A stretch of 7,461 nucleotides of DNA from Chlorobiota bacterium (GTDB lineage Bacteria; Bacteroidota; Bacteroidia; Flavobacteriales; Flavobacteriaceae). A program made the translations under genes and the position numbers. Within the stretch, counting starts at the first letter, position 1; every line of letters starts with the position of its first letter. The notes under the pieces were generated by a model, which saw nothing but the letters and a program-made list of their open reading frames with translations, had not been told where the DNA came from and did not search any database. The DNA lies in assembly GCA_013151975.1 (NCBI GenBank), contig JAADHG010000058.1:1-7461 (forward strand). The letters run 5' to 3'. Below are positions 6,291 through 7,461 of the stretch, piece by piece.

Positions 6291-6989
6291 ATGAAAAAGT
6301 TATTAGGATTATTAGTATTTGTTGTTGTATTTCAAGTGAATGCCCAAGATAATAATGCATTATTAAAACATTATGAAGCATTTTATAAACAAATGCAAGT
6401 ACAAGGAGATGTTCAAGGTGTTATAAATGCATTAACACATTTAAATGTTTTATCTCCAAATCAAGGTAGATTAGATACTTTGGCAGTATTGTATATGAAC
6501 GACAATAAGCATGCACAAGCTTTAAATACTATAGGAATAGAAAAAAACATCAACGATTCAGATATGGCTGTTGAAGTTAAGGCAGTGTCCTTAAAGGCAT
6601 TAAATGAACCAGAAAGAGCTATTGAACAGTTTGAAGAATTATTTAAGCGTAAACCTGATGCTGTGATTGCTTATGAATTGGCCGATTTAAAAACTCAAGT
6701 AAATGATGATAAAGGTGCAACCTTAAATATTACTTTTGGTATTGCAAACGCCAAAGATGAAATGAAAAGAACATTTTATGAACAGCAAACACCTTATCAA
6801 GTACCCCTTAAAGCAGCGTTTTTATATTTAAAAGGGCTTATAAAGTATAAAGAAAATAAAGATTTAAATATTGATGCTGCAGTTGCTATTTTGGATGAAG
6901 CAATGCAAATTGCTCCAAATTTTAATTTAGCAAAAATTAGCAAAGATGCGTTAATATCAAGAAAGTATGCGCCAGAAAAGAAAGATTAA
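6291..6989 (+). CDS. Secreted tetratricopeptide (TPR)-like protein
   Basis: Protein of 232 residues with signal peptide 1-18 (MKKLLGLLVFVVVFQVNA, cleavage before Gln19), so exported to the periplasm. The remainder is helical with degenerate TPR-like units: about 32-80 (GDVQGVINALTHLNVLSPNQGRL...), 90-135 (AVSLKALNEPERAIEQFEELFKRKPDAVIAYELADL) and 185-222 (FLYLKGLIKYKENKDLNIDAAVAILDEAMQIAPNFNLAK). TPR repeats mediate protein-protein contacts; no catalytic motif is visible and the partner is unknown. The ATG at 6291 is chosen over an in-frame TTG at 6261 because it gives a clean signal peptide and the TTG lies in the promoter. It has its own promoter and ends just before a strong terminator, so it is probably monocistronic. 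Confidence 0.82.
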   Translation: MKKLLGLLVFVVVFQVNAQDNNALLKHYEAFYKQMQVQGDVQGVINALTHLNVLSPNQGRLDTLAVLYMNDNKHAQALNTIGIEKNINDSDMAVEVKAVSLKALNEPERAIEQFEELFKRKPDAVIAYELADLKTQVNDDKGATLNITFGIANAKDEMKRTFYEQQTPYQVPLKAAFLYLKGLIKYKENKDLNIDAAVAILDEAMQIAPNFNLAKISKDALISRKYAPEKKD

Positions 6990-6994
6990 ATCAT

Positions 6995-7021
6995 AAAAAA
7001 GCAGCTCTTAGCTGCTTTTTT
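6995..7021. terminator. Bidirectional intrinsic terminator between convergent genes
   Basis: GCAGC (7001-7005) and GCTGC (7011-7015) form a GC-rich stem with a 5-nt loop, extended by the A-run 6995-7000 pairing with T-run 7016-7021. The A/T flanks give a T-tract on both strands, so it can end both the TPR-like gene (plus) and the FN3 gene (minus). It starts 6 nt after the former's stop and lies 21 nt beyond the latter's. Confidence 0.85.
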
Positions 7022-7041
7022 ATATAAATTAAATAAGATAG

Positions 7042-7461
7042 TTAATCTACTCTAAAAGAAAATATTTCAGACTCTGAATTATTGCCCTGACTATCTGTAG
7101 TTATAACACGCCAATAATACACATTACCAGCAACTACTGTCGCATCAATTGTAGTTTCAGTTTGATTGCTTCCAAGTTGTGTTGTTGGAGGTGATGTGGT
7201 ATCAATAAAAACATCATATCCAGTAATATCATTATCAATATCACTCCCAGACCATTCTAGTGTTACAGTCGTAATTCCATTTAAATTTGCTCCCATTGTT
7301 GGTGCAATTAAGTCCGCAGGGAAAGGAGCAAACGATTCTACGGGGTCACCTGCGTTGTAAAACTTCCATATTGCACTTTGAGCTGTTTCAATTTCAGTTA
7401 ATGATTTTGATATTACATACCAAGAATAAGGTGTCGCTTTATTAATAGTAATTGCCTTTTC
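7042..7461 (-). CDS. C-terminal part of a fibronectin type III-repeat protein (5' end outside the window)
   Basis: Reading minus from 7461, the frame is open for 139 codons to the stop at 7042-7044, so this is the tail of a longer gene whose start lies beyond the window; the ATG at 7294-7296 is internal. The first part (about 1-45) resembles the end of one FN3-like domain, with PYSWYVISKS and SAIWKFYNAG. It is followed by a linker (PVESFAPFPADLIAPTMGAN) and a full FN3-like domain at about 60-139, with VTLEWSGSDIDNDITGYDVF, NVYYWRVITTDSQGN and FSFRVD. Such tandem FN3 proteins are usually exported surface or lipoproteins in flavobacteria; the missing N-terminus prevents confirming a signal. There is no type IX sorting domain at the C-terminus: it ends right after the last strand. 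Function unknown. Confidence 0.82.
   Translation of the reverse strand, partial: EKAITINKATPYSWYVISKSLTEIETAQSAIWKFYNAGDPVESFAPFPADLIAPTMGANLNGITTVTLEWSGSDIDNDITGYDVFIDTTSPPTTQLGSNQTETTIDATVVAGNVYYWRVITTDSQGNNSESEIFSFRVD

Noticed and set aside
7166..7360. Plus-strand ORF of 64 codons opposite the FN3 gene
   Set aside because: The opposite strand encodes a clear FN3 domain; this frame has no recognisable feature.

Overview
The window looks like a chromosomal segment of a Flavobacteriaceae-type Bacteroidota. The DNA is strongly AT-rich and genes lack Shine-Dalgarno sequences. Two intergenic regions carry exact TAnnTTTG (-7) promoter elements typical of this phylum. Two secreted proteins have signal peptides ending in Ala followed by Gln. 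The split YeeE/YedE pair and the C-terminal fibronectin-III protein also fit. Genus cannot be given from sequence alone.

Region 1 (1-163) has a hairpin terminator for an unseen upstream gene, then a well-formed promoter (102-133) with a palindrome over its -33 element. Region 2 (164-4421) is a tight five-gene co-directional cluster, very likely one operon: a secreted M28-type metallopeptidase-like protein with a PA-like insert and a C-terminal winged-helix-like domain; a RimJ/RimL-type GNAT acetyltransferase; an arginase/agmatinase-family ureohydrolase; a second GNAT; and a small zinc-ribbon protein of unknown function. Gene junctions are 5 nt apart, 8 nt overlapping, 3 nt apart and 17 nt overlapping. 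Region 3 (4504-5574) is a two-gene unit encoding both halves of a YeeE/YedE-type sulfur-compound (thiosulfate-like) membrane transporter with the conserved cysteine motifs.

Region 4 (5622-6089, minus strand) is a stand-alone CBS-pair protein. A roughly 200-bp divergent intergenic region separates it from a secreted tetratricopeptide-like protein (6291-6989), which has its own exact TAnnTTTG promoter with a 14-bp palindrome in the spacer. A strong bidirectional hairpin terminator (6995-7021) separates that gene from a convergent minus-strand gene whose C-terminal 139 residues, with fibronectin-III-like domains, are in the window and whose start lies beyond base 7461.

Two apparent long-ORF starts (TTG at 2212 and TTG at 6261) are rejected in favour of downstream ATGs at 2221 and 6291; the second TTG lies inside the promoter. 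The FN3 gene does not start at the internal ATG near 7296, because its frame is open to the window edge. No mobile elements, CRISPR arrays, tRNA or rRNA genes were seen. Most content is ordinary flavobacterial housekeeping or accessory material. The least explained part is the five-gene peptidase/GNAT/ureohydrolase/zinc-ribbon cluster.
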